Source: Argonema galeatum A003/A1
GTDB lineage: Bacteria; Cyanobacteriota; Cyanobacteriia; Cyanobacteriales; Aerosakkonemataceae
NCBI RefSeq assembly: GCF_023333595.1
Contig: NZ_JAIQZM010000042.1
Location: forward strand, 1 to 54,582
Length of the DNA: 54,582 bases
Reading direction: 5' to 3'
Below the pieces are notes generated by a model. It saw only the letters and a list, made by a program, of their open reading frames with translations. It had not been told where the DNA came from and searched no databases. This document shows positions 1 through 8,441 of the stretch, in pieces. The number at the start of each line of letters is the position of its first letter. Position 1 is the stretch's first letter. The translations under genes and the position numbers were made by a program.

Positions 1-58
1 AGAGGGGCAGAGGGGCAGAGGGGCAGAGGGGCAGAGGGGCAGAGGGGCAGAGGGGCAG
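1..58. repeat. 8-bp tandem repeat (AGAGGGGC)n at window edge
   Basis: About seven uninterrupted copies of the octamer AGAGGGGC, continuing off the left edge. The last units run into a 55-nt sequence (47-101) that recurs at 31726-31781, where only one diverged unit pair (GCAGAGGAGCAGAGG) is present. The array therefore looks like a local expansion at the border of a dispersed element. The unit is not a multiple of three and no gene covers it. Confidence 0.9.
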
Positions 59-101
59 AGGAATAAAAATGTTATTTCTTGAACAAAAGCATAACAACTC
101 C
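47..101. repeat. Dispersed 55-nt repeat, copy 1
   Basis: This stretch matches 31726-31781 in the same orientation with only two differences (G/A in the purine-rich part and C versus TT in the T-run). It reads from the purine-rich octamers into GAATAAAAATGTTATTT and GAACAAAAGCATAACAACTC. The function is unknown; it lies just upstream of the DUF928 pair here and between genes in copy 2. Confidence 0.85.
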
Positions 102-184
102 AAAAAATCAAATTTCAAGCCGAACAAAATCTAAATTTGGAAGTCTACAATACTATCAGAAAAAGGCTGTAAAGAACGAGGATT

Positions 185-1078
185 ATGGTTATTTGCCGTC
201 AACAGGCAACTGTGGTGACAGGTGCAGTATCAATCCTTTTGAGCCAGCTGATTGGTTCGAGTAACAACCCTCTAAATCAGACATTTAGGGGATTATCAAT
301 TCAGCTAGGTTTCAATTCTTCAGTATTAGCCCAACTTCCGCCCAGCGATGGAACAGGGATTAACTATACGCCCCCTAACCGAGGCGCTCCCTCAAGTACG
401 GGATCGGGAGGGGCGCGTAACCATGAGGGGCCTACCATTTTACAGTCAGATGAAGATTCTATTCAGTTGCGAGGAAACCAGAATATACCTCCCGTTTCCC
501 CTGCTTCCCCAGTCCCGATTCAGCCTTTGAGAAGGGAATGTTCCCAGATTTTGCCTGTATTCTTAGTTCCTCAAGATCATGCAGGACAAACTACATCTAG
601 TCGTCCCAAGTTTTTCTGGTATATGTCAGACACCAGTTCGGTGGAGTTTACGTTAAAAAAAGAGGGCGCAAATGAGCCATTCTTTAAGGAGCGGCTCGAA
701 GTACCAAAAGCTGGCATAATTCAGACAGAAATTCCTAAAGGCCAGCCAGAACTGACTGTAGGGCAAGATTACCTTTGGTCAGTATCAGTTGTCTGCAATA
801 CCGAGCGAGGCTCTAAAAAAGTTACTGTTCAGGCCCTTATTAGGCGCGTGGCTCCTACAGAGGAACTGACTAGACGGCTAAGAAGGGCCCAATCAGAACG
901 CGATCGGGCCAGAATTTACGCTCAGCAAGGATTCTGGTATGACGCCTTAGAAACTATCTCCAAAGCCTCTAACGATAAACCTCAAGATCGGTCTATTACT
1001 GAGGATTTTTATTCGCTTTTAGACCAGGTTGGGTTGAATGAAGTGGTAGCGAAACAGCGGCAAAATTCACAAAGGTAA
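185..1078 (+). CDS. DUF928 domain-containing exported protein (copy 1)
   Basis: This 297-aa protein belongs to the cyanobacterial DUF928 family; the biochemical role is not established. Family landmarks are the NRGAP segment near residue 62, a PKFFWY block near 140 with the predicted beta-rich core behind it, the QDYLWSVSVVC strand, and the C-terminal YAQQGFWYDALETI helix. The N-terminus has a hydrophobic stretch (TGAVSILLSQLIG) and an ALAQ-like site near residue 50, suggesting export, although the signal peptide is atypically long. The start has a close GAGG sequence and is the same start used by the paralog 64 bp downstream, with which it forms a tandem duplication. Family call is firm, function unknown. 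Confidence 0.85.
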   Translation: MVICRQQATVVTGAVSILLSQLIGSSNNPLNQTFRGLSIQLGFNSSVLAQLPPSDGTGINYTPPNRGAPSSTGSGGARNHEGPTILQSDEDSIQLRGNQNIPPVSPASPVPIQPLRRECSQILPVFLVPQDHAGQTTSSRPKFFWYMSDTSSVEFTLKKEGANEPFFKERLEVPKAGIIQTEIPKGQPELTVGQDYLWSVSVVCNTERGSKKVTVQALIRRVAPTEELTRRLRRAQSERDRARIYAQQGFWYDALETISKASNDKPQDRSITEDFYSLLDQVGLNEVVAKQRQNSQR

Positions 1079-1142
1079 TAATCTTTGGCTCGAAAAATCT
1101 TGCATAAGAAGTTTTCCGGTCTGACTCTAAAACAAGAAGGTT

Positions 1143-1976
1143 ATGGTTATTTTACGCAAACAGACGAATGTAGTAACTGGTGCAGTATCAATCCTTTTGA
1201 TACAACTGATTGGTTGGAGCAACACCCCTTTGAATCAAACATTGAAGGGACTATCAATTGATTTAGGTTTCAACTCAAAAGCCTTAGCAAATCCTCCTAC
1301 AGCTAGGAAAAGTATTGAGTATAAGCCGCCCAACCGAGGGGCTCCAGCAGGGACTATAGCGGGGGGAGCGCGTCTTGTCGATCCTCCCGATACTTTCAGA
1401 GGCGTTACCCCCTCCTGCGACAAGTCGCTACTTGTACCCTTGGTTCCTGAAAATCATGCAGGACAAACGATATCCCGGCATCCCACGTTTTTCTGGTATC
1501 TGTCAGACAAGGGATTTTCAGATACTGAAGCGCCAAAAATGGTGTTTGCGTTAAAGCAAGTGGGGAAGGCTGAAGTAGTCTTTACGCAGCAGTTCTCGAT
1601 CGCGAAAGCGGGCATAATTCAGATGGAATTGCCTTCAGAAAAGCCGGAATTGATGGCAGAAAAAGACTACATCTGGTCAGTATCTGTCCTCTGCAATGAG
1701 AATGGGAAGCTTAAAAACATGGTAGTCGAGGCCCTTATTAGGCGTGTGACTCCTACGCCAGCGCTGACTAGACGGCTTTCATCTGCTAGTTCAGAGAGCG
1801 ATCGGGCCATAACCTATGCTCAAGAGGGTTTCTGGTATGATGCCCTACAAGCGCTCTCCAAAGCTTCTGATGCTAAGCCTGACGATCGATCTATTACTGA
1901 GGATTTTTACTCGCTTTTAAAGCAGGTTGGGTTGAATGAAGTAGTAGCACAAGTACGCAAACAATCACAGAGGTGA
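1143..1976 (+). CDS. DUF928 domain-containing exported protein (copy 2)
   Basis: A 277-aa paralog of the gene immediately upstream, with the same N-terminal pattern (MVILRKQTNVVTGAVSILL), the same NRGAP, PTFFWYL and WSVSVLCN segments and the same GFWYDALQALSKASD helix. The middle is shorter: the Pro/Gln-rich linker of copy 1 (about residues 80-115) is mostly absent. It starts 64 bp after copy 1 and the upstream GG-TTATGGTTATTT context is shared, so the duplication unit probably included the translation start. Co-transcription is likely. Family call is firm, function unknown. Confidence 0.85.
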   Translation: MVILRKQTNVVTGAVSILLIQLIGWSNTPLNQTLKGLSIDLGFNSKALANPPTARKSIEYKPPNRGAPAGTIAGGARLVDPPDTFRGVTPSCDKSLLVPLVPENHAGQTISRHPTFFWYLSDKGFSDTEAPKMVFALKQVGKAEVVFTQQFSIAKAGIIQMELPSEKPELMAEKDYIWSVSVLCNENGKLKNMVVEALIRRVTPTPALTRRLSSASSESDRAITYAQEGFWYDALQALSKASDAKPDDRSITEDFYSLLKQVGLNEVVAQVRKQSQR

Positions 1977-1989
1977 GATTTGCTAGTGG

Positions 1990-2080
1990 AAGAGGTAAAT
2001 TTCAGATTTTAGATTTCAAATTTCAGATTTAAAACAAAGAAAGAAATCTAAAATCTGAAATCTAAAATTTTGGATCCGTT
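1990..2080. repeat. AT-rich inverted 'AAATCTGAAATCT' repeat between convergent genes
   Basis: A run of TTTCAGATTTTAGATTTC motifs is followed by its reverse complement (GAAATCTAAAATCTGAAAT), able to form a long AT-rich hairpin between two convergent genes. Similar tracts occur at 5945-6020 and 44375-44450, also between genes. It may act as a bidirectional transcription end, but no clear GC stem plus T-run is present. Confidence 0.6.
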
Positions 2081-2092
2081 ATTAGTCGTTAG

Positions 2093-2482
2093 CTAGCTGC
2101 TTGATTTAGCTTTCAAAAATTGCTTTAGCTGGAGCAAACTTAGTGTTTGACCCAAATTTAAGGGCAGCAAAGACACCCCTTCCAGGCGAGACTGCACCCA
2201 ACCTTCTCCCCAATACCATTCATGAAAACCATCAATTCCCTGACTCAATAACAAGCGCAGACAGTTAGGTTCTGCCACATCAACTTGGTGTTGGATTTCC
2301 ACGGGGCCAATCCAACTGGTGAAAGTCAGCTCGCTGTGGAGCTGTTCAGGTAGCCCAGAGTCAAAGGTTTGGGGCCATAGCCATTGTTGCAGCTGGCTCG
2401 GTAGCAGCAGGCTGTCCCGAATGGTTGTTTCTTTAGCCTCAACCTCTATTCGCAGATTGCTTTTTTGGAAAGTACCCAGCAT
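2093..2482 (-). CDS. Conserved cyanobacterial hypothetical protein (SRPBCC-like?)
   Basis: A 129-aa soluble protein without signal peptide or membrane segment. It is rich in Trp and Leu (LPSQLQQWLWPQ, GFHEWYWGEGWVQSRLEGVSLLP) and alternates beta-like stretches with a C-terminal Leu-rich helix. The pattern is reminiscent of small SRPBCC/START-type ligand-binding folds, but this is an impression, not an identification. It is convergent with the DUF928 pair and divergent from hslO. Codon use looks normal for the window. I am confident it is a gene, not of its function. Confidence 0.7.
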   Translation of the reverse strand: MLGTFQKSNLRIEVEAKETTIRDSLLLPSQLQQWLWPQTFDSGLPEQLHSELTFTSWIGPVEIQHQVDVAEPNCLRLLLSQGIDGFHEWYWGEGWVQSRLEGVSLLPLNLGQTLSLLQLKQFLKAKSSS

Positions 2483-2574
2483 TTGAATTGCCAGTCACAT
2501 ATTTTGATTTGTCTAGGGGCGATCCTTGTGGGTGCCCGTCTCTTTTAGTATGCCAAAGCCTTGCCGTTTAGCTT

Positions 2575-2647
2575 GTAGGGGCGAAGCATTCGGGCCCAAA
2601 ATCTAGGGTAAGAGCGATAGATTTTGGGCCCGAATGCTTCGCCCTAC
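2575..2647. repeat. Long inverted repeat (MITE-like), 29-30 bp arms
   Basis: The left arm 2575-2604 (GTAGGGGCGAAGCATTCGGG...) pairs with the right arm 2619-2647 around a 14-nt loop; the only irregularity is one extra G in the left arm. Such GTAGGGGC...GCCCCTAC palindromes are a common class of dispersed cyanobacterial intergenic element. It lies about 80 bp upstream of hslO and could fold in a readthrough transcript. Confidence 0.85.
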
Positions 2648-2729
2648 GATTACTGAATCGGTGTTCTAGACGCCAACTGCTCGATCGCCAACTTAAAATA
2701 GAAGATGTTAAGAAATGTAAGGATTTTTC

Positions 2730-3629
2730 ATGGCCGATCAGTTAATTCGTGCTACGGCAGCCGATGGCGGGATTCGTGCGGTTGGTGCGATCGCAACACG
2801 CCTCACAGAAGAAGCCAGACGACGGCACAAGCTCTCTTATGTGGCAACAGCGGCCTTGGGCCGCACAATGTCAGCAGGGCTCTTGCTAGTCTCCAACATG
2901 AAGCGAGCCGAATCGAGAGTAAATATTCGAGTCAAGGGTAATGGCCCCTTGGGTGGTATTCTTGTCGATGCCGGTTTAGATGGAACAGTACGCGGCTATG
3001 TGGGAAATCCCTCGATCGAACTGCCACCTAATGCTAAAGGCAAACTTGATGTAGGTGGAGCGGTGGGTCAGGAAGGCTACCTTTACGTTGTGCGAGATGT
3101 TGGATACGGCTATCCCTATTCCAGTACTGTGGAGCTAGTTTCGGGTGAAATTGGCGATGACGTAGCTAATTACCTAGTAAATTCCGAACAGACCCCTTCA
3201 GCTCTAGTTGTAGGCGTGTTTCTTGAGGCTGGCCAAGTTAAGGCAGCTGGAGGCATCCTACTGCAAGTCCTCCCCAAAGCAGCAAGAGACGAAGCGCTGG
3301 TGGAAACTTTAGAGTCTAGAGTCGGGGCTCTATCGGGATTCACGCCATTATTGCAGGCAGGCAAGACATTGCCGGATATTTTTCAGCATCTGCTGGGTGA
3401 CATGGGACTGGTGCTATTACCAGAGACACAATTGCTACGCTTCCATTGTGGCTGCTCTAGAAGTCGCCTGATGGGGGCTTTAAAGATGCTGGGGGAAGCT
3501 GAAATCCAAGACATGATTGAAAAAGATAATGGTGCTGAGGCAACCTGTCACTTCTGTGGGGAAGTCTACAAAGCTAGCAGCGACGAACTGGTTGAGCTGA
3601 TTGTGGAACTTTACGGGGCCCAATCCTGA
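2730..3629 (+). CDS. hslO: Hsp33 redox-regulated chaperone
   Basis: Hsp33 is a cytosolic holdase that is inactive when its four cysteines bind zinc and becomes active when they are oxidised under heat plus oxidative stress. The 299-aa length is standard. The N-terminal domain begins MADQLIRATAADGGIRAV and the C-terminal redox switch is intact: HCGCS at about residues 239/241 and CHFC at about 272/275 (CXC...CXXC). An AAGGA sequence 7 nt before the ATG supports the start. It appears monocistronic, preceded by a long inverted repeat. In an oxygen-evolving phototroph this protects proteins under photo-oxidative stress (inference). Confidence 0.95.
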   Translation: MADQLIRATAADGGIRAVGAIATRLTEEARRRHKLSYVATAALGRTMSAGLLLVSNMKRAESRVNIRVKGNGPLGGILVDAGLDGTVRGYVGNPSIELPPNAKGKLDVGGAVGQEGYLYVVRDVGYGYPYSSTVELVSGEIGDDVANYLVNSEQTPSALVVGVFLEAGQVKAAGGILLQVLPKAARDEALVETLESRVGALSGFTPLLQAGKTLPDIFQHLLGDMGLVLLPETQLLRFHCGCSRSRLMGALKMLGEAEIQDMIEKDNGAEATCHFCGEVYKASSDELVELIVELYGAQS

Positions 3630-3790
3630 ACCAAAGGTTTTTTATTGGTATCTGTGTTTACACCTTGAGCGTCGCTAAAGATATAATTCACAAGATCTAG
3701 CTTTTTTGGAATTACAGGGGTAGGATCGCTAGAACTGCGTGTTCGAGCCGAACCAGTTAGGCCCAATGCACGATTATTTTGGTGTGAGCT

Positions 3791-5941
3791 ATGAGAGAAC
3801 GGGGAAGTTCAGACCGATGGTCTGCTGCTAGAGCTTCAGAGCAGGGGAATCAAAACCGATTTCCCATTCCACCACTGATTCCAGGAGCATCTGTAGCACC
3901 GCCGACAGGTGCTGCTTCAGCTTCGGCAGATACTTCTGGGGTAAACAAAGTACAGTCAACCCAACCTGCTGATGGGGAACAGTTAGAAAATGTGAAGCCT
4001 GGAAAATCAGCGCCAATAAGCAAGTTGTTACCTGTTTCGCAAAAGCTAGGACGCTGGTTTAAGTATTGGCAGTTTTGGGCTTTTTTAGCAACGGTGACCG
4101 CAAGTGGAGTGGGGTTCATGGCAGTGGCTTTATTGTTTAAGCTGCCAACACTGCCGAACTGTCCTTCTATGTACTGGCCGACGGCTTCGGCATCTATGCG
4201 GCTGTACTGCGCTCAGCTGGCGGCAAAGAAGCAGACGGTGAAGGATCTGTTAGAGGCGATCGCTCTTGTCCAAAGTCTGCCACCAGATCACCCGCTGCGC
4301 GAGGAAGTAAACTACGAAATCAAAGAGTGGTCGCAAGATATCCTGGATCTGGCTGAAGCATCGTTTGATGCTGGCAAGCTGGATGAGGCTATAGCTATAG
4401 CTAAAAAAATTCCGGCTGATGTTCCTGCATACTCGCAGGTGAAAACCCGGATTCAGAGTTGGAAGTCGCTCTGGTCTAAGGCAGAAGGCATTTATCGCGA
4501 TGGGGAAGCCGAACTGCCTAAGCAAAACTGGTCTCAAGCTTTTCGGGAAGCTGTCCGCTTGCTATATGTCGGCAATACTTACTGGCAAACTACTAAGTAT
4601 GAGGAACTTAACCAGCTGATTGTGTCGGCGCGTGACGATGGAGATACGCTGGCTAAGGCGCAAAATTTGGTAAGGCGCAGCGGAGTTAAGAATCTGCTGG
4701 AGGCTGCTAAGCTGGCAGAGTCAATTAACCCCAAGAGTTACATTTATAAGGATACTCAAGCGGTTATCGTTGAGATTGGGCGCAAAATGATGGATCTGGC
4801 TGAAGCCCAGCTGGAGGCTCGGAATGTAGATGAGGCGATCGATATCGCCCGCCAGATTCCCGCTAGTGCCAATTTGCAAGCCCAGGTGCAAGATTTTATT
4901 AATTTAGCTCAGGCTCAGGCGGTGGCGCAGCAAGGAACTGCTTCCAGTCTCCAGGAGGCTCTAGCACTTGTCAAAAAGCTCACTCCTGACCGACCCCTGT
5001 ATATTAAGGGGCAGGATCTGATTATCCGTTGGCAGCGAGAACTCGAAGATATCGCCCACCTGGAAAAAGCACGCCAATTGGCTCAGCTGGGAACTGCTAG
5101 CGATTTAAAATCGGCCATTAAAGAGGTGCAACTGATACCGGGAACTCATCCCCGCGCTGAAGAAGCAAAAACGGAAATTTCTCGCTGGACAGATCGAATC
5201 CAGACGATGGAAGACCGTCCTTATTTGAATCGAGCCGAACAAATTGCGAGTGTGGGTGATGAAACTTCTCTGCAAGCGGCAATTGATGAGGCGAATCAGA
5301 TTGCCGCCGGTCGCGCTCTTTATAAGGAAGCTCAGGATAAGGTTCGGCAGTGGACTGCCCAGATTCAGCGAATTCAAGACCAGCCTTATCTAGATCAAGC
5401 ACGGCAATTAGCGGGTGCGGGCAATCTTGTGGATGCTATTGCTACGGCTGGTCAGATTAAACCAGGAAGGGCTTTATCTGGTGAGGCGCAAGCTGCGATG
5501 GCAGATTGGCAAGCGCAAATTCAGGCTCAGCAAAATTTGCAGGAGGCACGTCGATTAGGGAGTCAAAGAACGCCAGATACTTTGGCGATGGCGATTCGAT
5601 TGGCAAAGCAAGTACCTAACTCTAGCCCGTTGCGAGCAGAAGCTGAGGATGCTATTAATCAATGGAGCTATCAAATGCTGAGTCTAGCGCAAGACCGGGC
5701 CAGTTATGACTTAGCGGGTGCGATCGCCATTGCTAAAACAATTCCCGATCGTACTAGCGCCTATGCAGAAGCAAGAGCCCAGATTGATGTCTGGCAAAAT
5801 ATCTTGAATCCTCCAGCTCTACCAAGTCCAGAACCTGTTGCACCACCAGCGGAACCAGCACCACCGCCAGACCAAACTAGCCCACCCCCAAACTTCGCTC
5901 CCTCTGATGAGTCAAGTCCTCCACCAGCCACGGTTCCTTAA
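3791..5941 (+). CDS. Membrane-anchored helical-repeat protein, Pro-rich C-terminus
   Basis: A 716-aa protein of unknown function. Residues 1-90 are polar and low complexity, 94-116 form one membrane segment (FWAFLATVTASGVGFMAVALLF), and from about 125 to 670 it consists of tandem helical units of about 50-60 residues with the pattern LxxAIxxAxxIpxxxPxYxxAxxxIxxW, similar to TPR/SEL1-like arrays. The last 45 residues are Pro/Ala-rich. Topology suggests a short cytoplasmic N-terminus and a large repeat domain on the other side, but direction cannot be decided. Similar proteins in cyanobacteria are often named chromosome-segregation ATPase without evidence; I see no ATPase motif. No clear Shine-Dalgarno precedes the ATG. 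Confidence 0.75.
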   Translation: MRERGSSDRWSAARASEQGNQNRFPIPPLIPGASVAPPTGAASASADTSGVNKVQSTQPADGEQLENVKPGKSAPISKLLPVSQKLGRWFKYWQFWAFLATVTASGVGFMAVALLFKLPTLPNCPSMYWPTASASMRLYCAQLAAKKQTVKDLLEAIALVQSLPPDHPLREEVNYEIKEWSQDILDLAEASFDAGKLDEAIAIAKKIPADVPAYSQVKTRIQSWKSLWSKAEGIYRDGEAELPKQNWSQAFREAVRLLYVGNTYWQTTKYEELNQLIVSARDDGDTLAKAQNLVRRSGVKNLLEAAKLAESINPKSYIYKDTQAVIVEIGRKMMDLAEAQLEARNVDEAIDIARQIPASANLQAQVQDFINLAQAQAVAQQGTASSLQEALALVKKLTPDRPLYIKGQDLIIRWQRELEDIAHLEKARQLAQLGTASDLKSAIKEVQLIPGTHPRAEEAKTEISRWTDRIQTMEDRPYLNRAEQIASVGDETSLQAAIDEANQIAAGRALYKEAQDKVRQWTAQIQRIQDQPYLDQARQLAGAGNLVDAIATAGQIKPGRALSGEAQAAMADWQAQIQAQQNLQEARRLGSQRTPDTLAMAIRLAKQVPNSSPLRAEAEDAINQWSYQMLSLAQDRASYDLAGAIAIAKTIPDRTSAYAEARAQIDVWQNILNPPALPSPEPVAPPAEPAPPPDQTSPPPNFAPSDESSPPPATVP

Positions 5942-5944
5942 GAA

Positions 5945-6020
5945 ATTCCAAATTTAAGATTTCAGATTGCAAATTTTAAAATCCAAATTTTAATCTGAAA
6001 TCTCAAATCTCAAATTTGAA
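5945..6020. repeat. AT-rich inverted repeat between convergent genes
   Basis: CCAAATTTAAGATTTCAGATT-type motifs and their complements alternate between the stops of two convergent genes, the same class as 1990-2080. It could serve as a bidirectional termination region. Confidence 0.5.
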
Positions 6021-8336
6021 ATCCTGAACTACCCGCTGATAAAATTCCTCCAGCGCTGCTACACAAACTTGGTCATCGTAGAGATAACTGTGGCGCTGGT
6101 TCATTTGTTCCACAATACTTTCTCGCCACGATCGATTCAAGCCTAATTTCACAGCAATTTCAATATATTCAGCTTCATCTTGAGCAATTGTTTCGGTGAC
6201 TCCGAGCATTTTCAAAATTGCGTAGGAATGGCGACCGCGCATAAATTCGCCGGGACAAGTGACAATAGGTAATTTACAGGCAATAGCTTCTAAGGTTGTT
6301 CTACCTCCAGACCAGCTGATGGTATCCAGAAATATATCTGAAATCAAATTGAGATTCCAATAATCAATCTGATACTGCTGGGGCAATATTACACAATAAT
6401 CCCCGCTATTTAACCCAACCCGCTCAAAAGCTTCTTGCAAACGCAGTCGGAACTGTTTGGTAACATAAGGGCTTTTGTTAGAGATAAAAGCAAATTGAGC
6501 CTGGGGAACACGGCTGGCAATTTCAGTAAATATGCGATCGTATTGGGGTAGATACTTATAAAGAGACTGACAGCATAAATAGACGATCGCATTGTCTCGC
6601 AGTTGAAAATCTAAACGAGTCTTTGTTGGTGACAAAATATCTGGTTTAGGGTAAGAAATTCCAATATTAGGCAACCGAATTAATTTTTCTGAGTAGTGGT
6701 TTTCAGCATCAAGCGGTTCCATCAAATCGCTAGATAGGAAGTAATCGATAGTCGGTAAACCAGAAGTTACTGGATGTGCCCAGGTTGTACATTGAACAGG
6801 GCTAAGTCTTAAACTCCCAAATATGCTCATGTATGGGTGCATACCTATATCTAGAAAAACCAGCACATGAAGCCGATCGCTAATAATTTTTTCAGACACT
6901 CTTTTGATAAAATTAATATCTAAACTTTGCTCATGTGGCAGGTGATAATAACTATCGCTATGATGCTCCAAAAATTTGAGAGTTAAGACATCCGAGGCTG
7001 TACCTAGTTGATAGCAATAAACATTAAATTTTTCGCGATCGCAATGGCGTAGCCAACCAAGAAATAAATGAGTTACTGTATGATAACTATAAAAATAATT
7101 TGAAATATACCCAATCCGAATCCGGTCATCTTGTCCTAGTGATGGCATGGATAAAGGTTTAATAAATTCGGAAAAATTCGCAGCAATAATTTGATGTAAA
7201 AATTGCCCATACTGGCTTTGTAATTTTAAATCATTTTGGCCTTGGTAAGCTAAATAAAAGTTTGTGTGTACTCCTATATCTAATAAAGCATTTTTTGTAG
7301 CTTCGGGTGTTTCCAAATATCTGTGCTGAATTAGATCTTCTAAGCCTTGACTAAAGCGATTTCGATAAAAATCTATTTCTTCTTTATTTTCATAAATAAT
7401 CGGCAGCATTAATGAATTTCTCCGCTTAAAGTACAAGTTTTCTTTAAGAAAATTTGGTGCATCGTGAGTAAATTCGATAGCGTCCTTAACTCGCCCACAC
7501 GAATACAAAAAATCTACTAATTTCATGCGTATATCATAGGCATTTGGATAAAGTTGTATTGCTTGACGATAGAGTTGAACTGCCTCTTCGTCTTGTTCCA
7601 AATGGTAGAGACTTGCGATTAAATTGAAGTAAAGTTGCGTGATTTCGTTAATGGATAGAGTATTGGTTTCGTTATTTTCTACAAAATCTTGATAATATTT
7701 AACTGCTGCAACATAGTTATTTTGGTAATAAAAGGCATGACCGAGAAAAAGAAGACCGCTTGATTCTGACTTGTCTTTTGTCTGTAATGCCATTCCCAAA
7801 TCGTAGAGGATATTATAGTTTTCTGGTTGCAATTCAAGGGCTGTTTTATATGCACGAATTGCATCGTCAATTTGACGCCGTGCCATTAAGATTTTACCAA
7901 GAAAATAATGACACTTTGTACAGCGAGGATTGAGCGCGATCGCCTGAGTAAAAAATGTTTCTGCTTTGAATAGATTGCCTTGTTCAAATAGAAGAGAACC
8001 TAAATTTACATAAGAATCAATCCACTGATTATCCAGAGATATTGACTGTTGATAAGCCCGAATAGAATGGGAAATTTGACCTGTTTTTTCAAGTATTAAA
8101 CCTAGTCTGAAATAATAAATAGCTTTTGGTTTGCCAAAGTTTGTTGCCTGATTAATTATTTCTAAAGCCTCTTGATATCGCTGTGTATGGTAATATAGTA
8201 TTGCTAAATCGCTCCAAATATCTGCGTTATTGGGACTGTGCTGTAAAGCTTCCTTATATTTCTGTTCTGCTTGGAGAAAACACTTTTGCTGGTGCCAAGC
8301 GATCGCTTCTTGATGCAGGACGGTTGAATTTAACAT
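6003..8336 (-). CDS. TPR protein with SPINDLY/O-GlcNAc-transferase-like domain
   Basis: A 777-aa protein. The N-terminal half (to about residue 330) is a TPR array (e.g. NPRCTKCHYFLGKILMARRQ, LQPENYNILYDLGMALQ). The C-terminal part is a GT41-type glycosyltransferase resembling bacterial SPINDLY proteins: IRIGYISNYFYSYHTVTHLF, then DIGMHPYMSIFGSLRLSPVQ, FLSSDLMEP, and the donor-site region DIFLDTISWSGGRTTLEAIA with LPIVTCPGEFMRGRHSYAIL. The family transfers GlcNAc or another sugar to Ser/Thr of proteins, or acts on surface glycans; the substrate here is unknown. An upstream GTG would give 779 aa, but AGGAGG at 8342-8347 overlaps it and sits 5 nt before the ATG at 8336, so I chose that ATG. Confidence 0.85.
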   Translation of the reverse strand: MLNSTVLHQEAIAWHQQKCFLQAEQKYKEALQHSPNNADIWSDLAILYYHTQRYQEALEIINQATNFGKPKAIYYFRLGLILEKTGQISHSIRAYQQSISLDNQWIDSYVNLGSLLFEQGNLFKAETFFTQAIALNPRCTKCHYFLGKILMARRQIDDAIRAYKTALELQPENYNILYDLGMALQTKDKSESSGLLFLGHAFYYQNNYVAAVKYYQDFVENNETNTLSINEITQLYFNLIASLYHLEQDEEAVQLYRQAIQLYPNAYDIRMKLVDFLYSCGRVKDAIEFTHDAPNFLKENLYFKRRNSLMLPIIYENKEEIDFYRNRFSQGLEDLIQHRYLETPEATKNALLDIGVHTNFYLAYQGQNDLKLQSQYGQFLHQIIAANFSEFIKPLSMPSLGQDDRIRIGYISNYFYSYHTVTHLFLGWLRHCDREKFNVYCYQLGTASDVLTLKFLEHHSDSYYHLPHEQSLDINFIKRVSEKIISDRLHVLVFLDIGMHPYMSIFGSLRLSPVQCTTWAHPVTSGLPTIDYFLSSDLMEPLDAENHYSEKLIRLPNIGISYPKPDILSPTKTRLDFQLRDNAIVYLCCQSLYKYLPQYDRIFTEIASRVPQAQFAFISNKSPYVTKQFRLRLQEAFERVGLNSGDYCVILPQQYQIDYWNLNLISDIFLDTISWSGGRTTLEAIACKLPIVTCPGEFMRGRHSYAILKMLGVTETIAQDEAEYIEIAVKLGLNRSWRESIVEQMNQRHSYLYDDQVCVAALEEFYQRVVQDFKFEI

Positions 8337-8441
8337 TTTCACCTCCTAATTAAACGCTAGCTAAGAAGTCTGCTCAAGACTAAACAACACCAACAAAAGT
8401 TGACAATTAGGATTAACTTCTGTAAATTCGGCGGCTTTTTC

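Noticed and set aside
79..264. 61-codon frame overlapping the start of the first DUF928 gene
   Set aside because: It overlaps the well-supported DUF928 frame, has low-complexity Lys/Ser composition and no family pattern.
3791..5941. Chromosome-segregation ATPase (SMC-like) for the 716-aa repeat protein
   Set aside because: No Walker A/B or ABC signature; the repeats are short helical units with conserved W/I positions, not long coiled coil.
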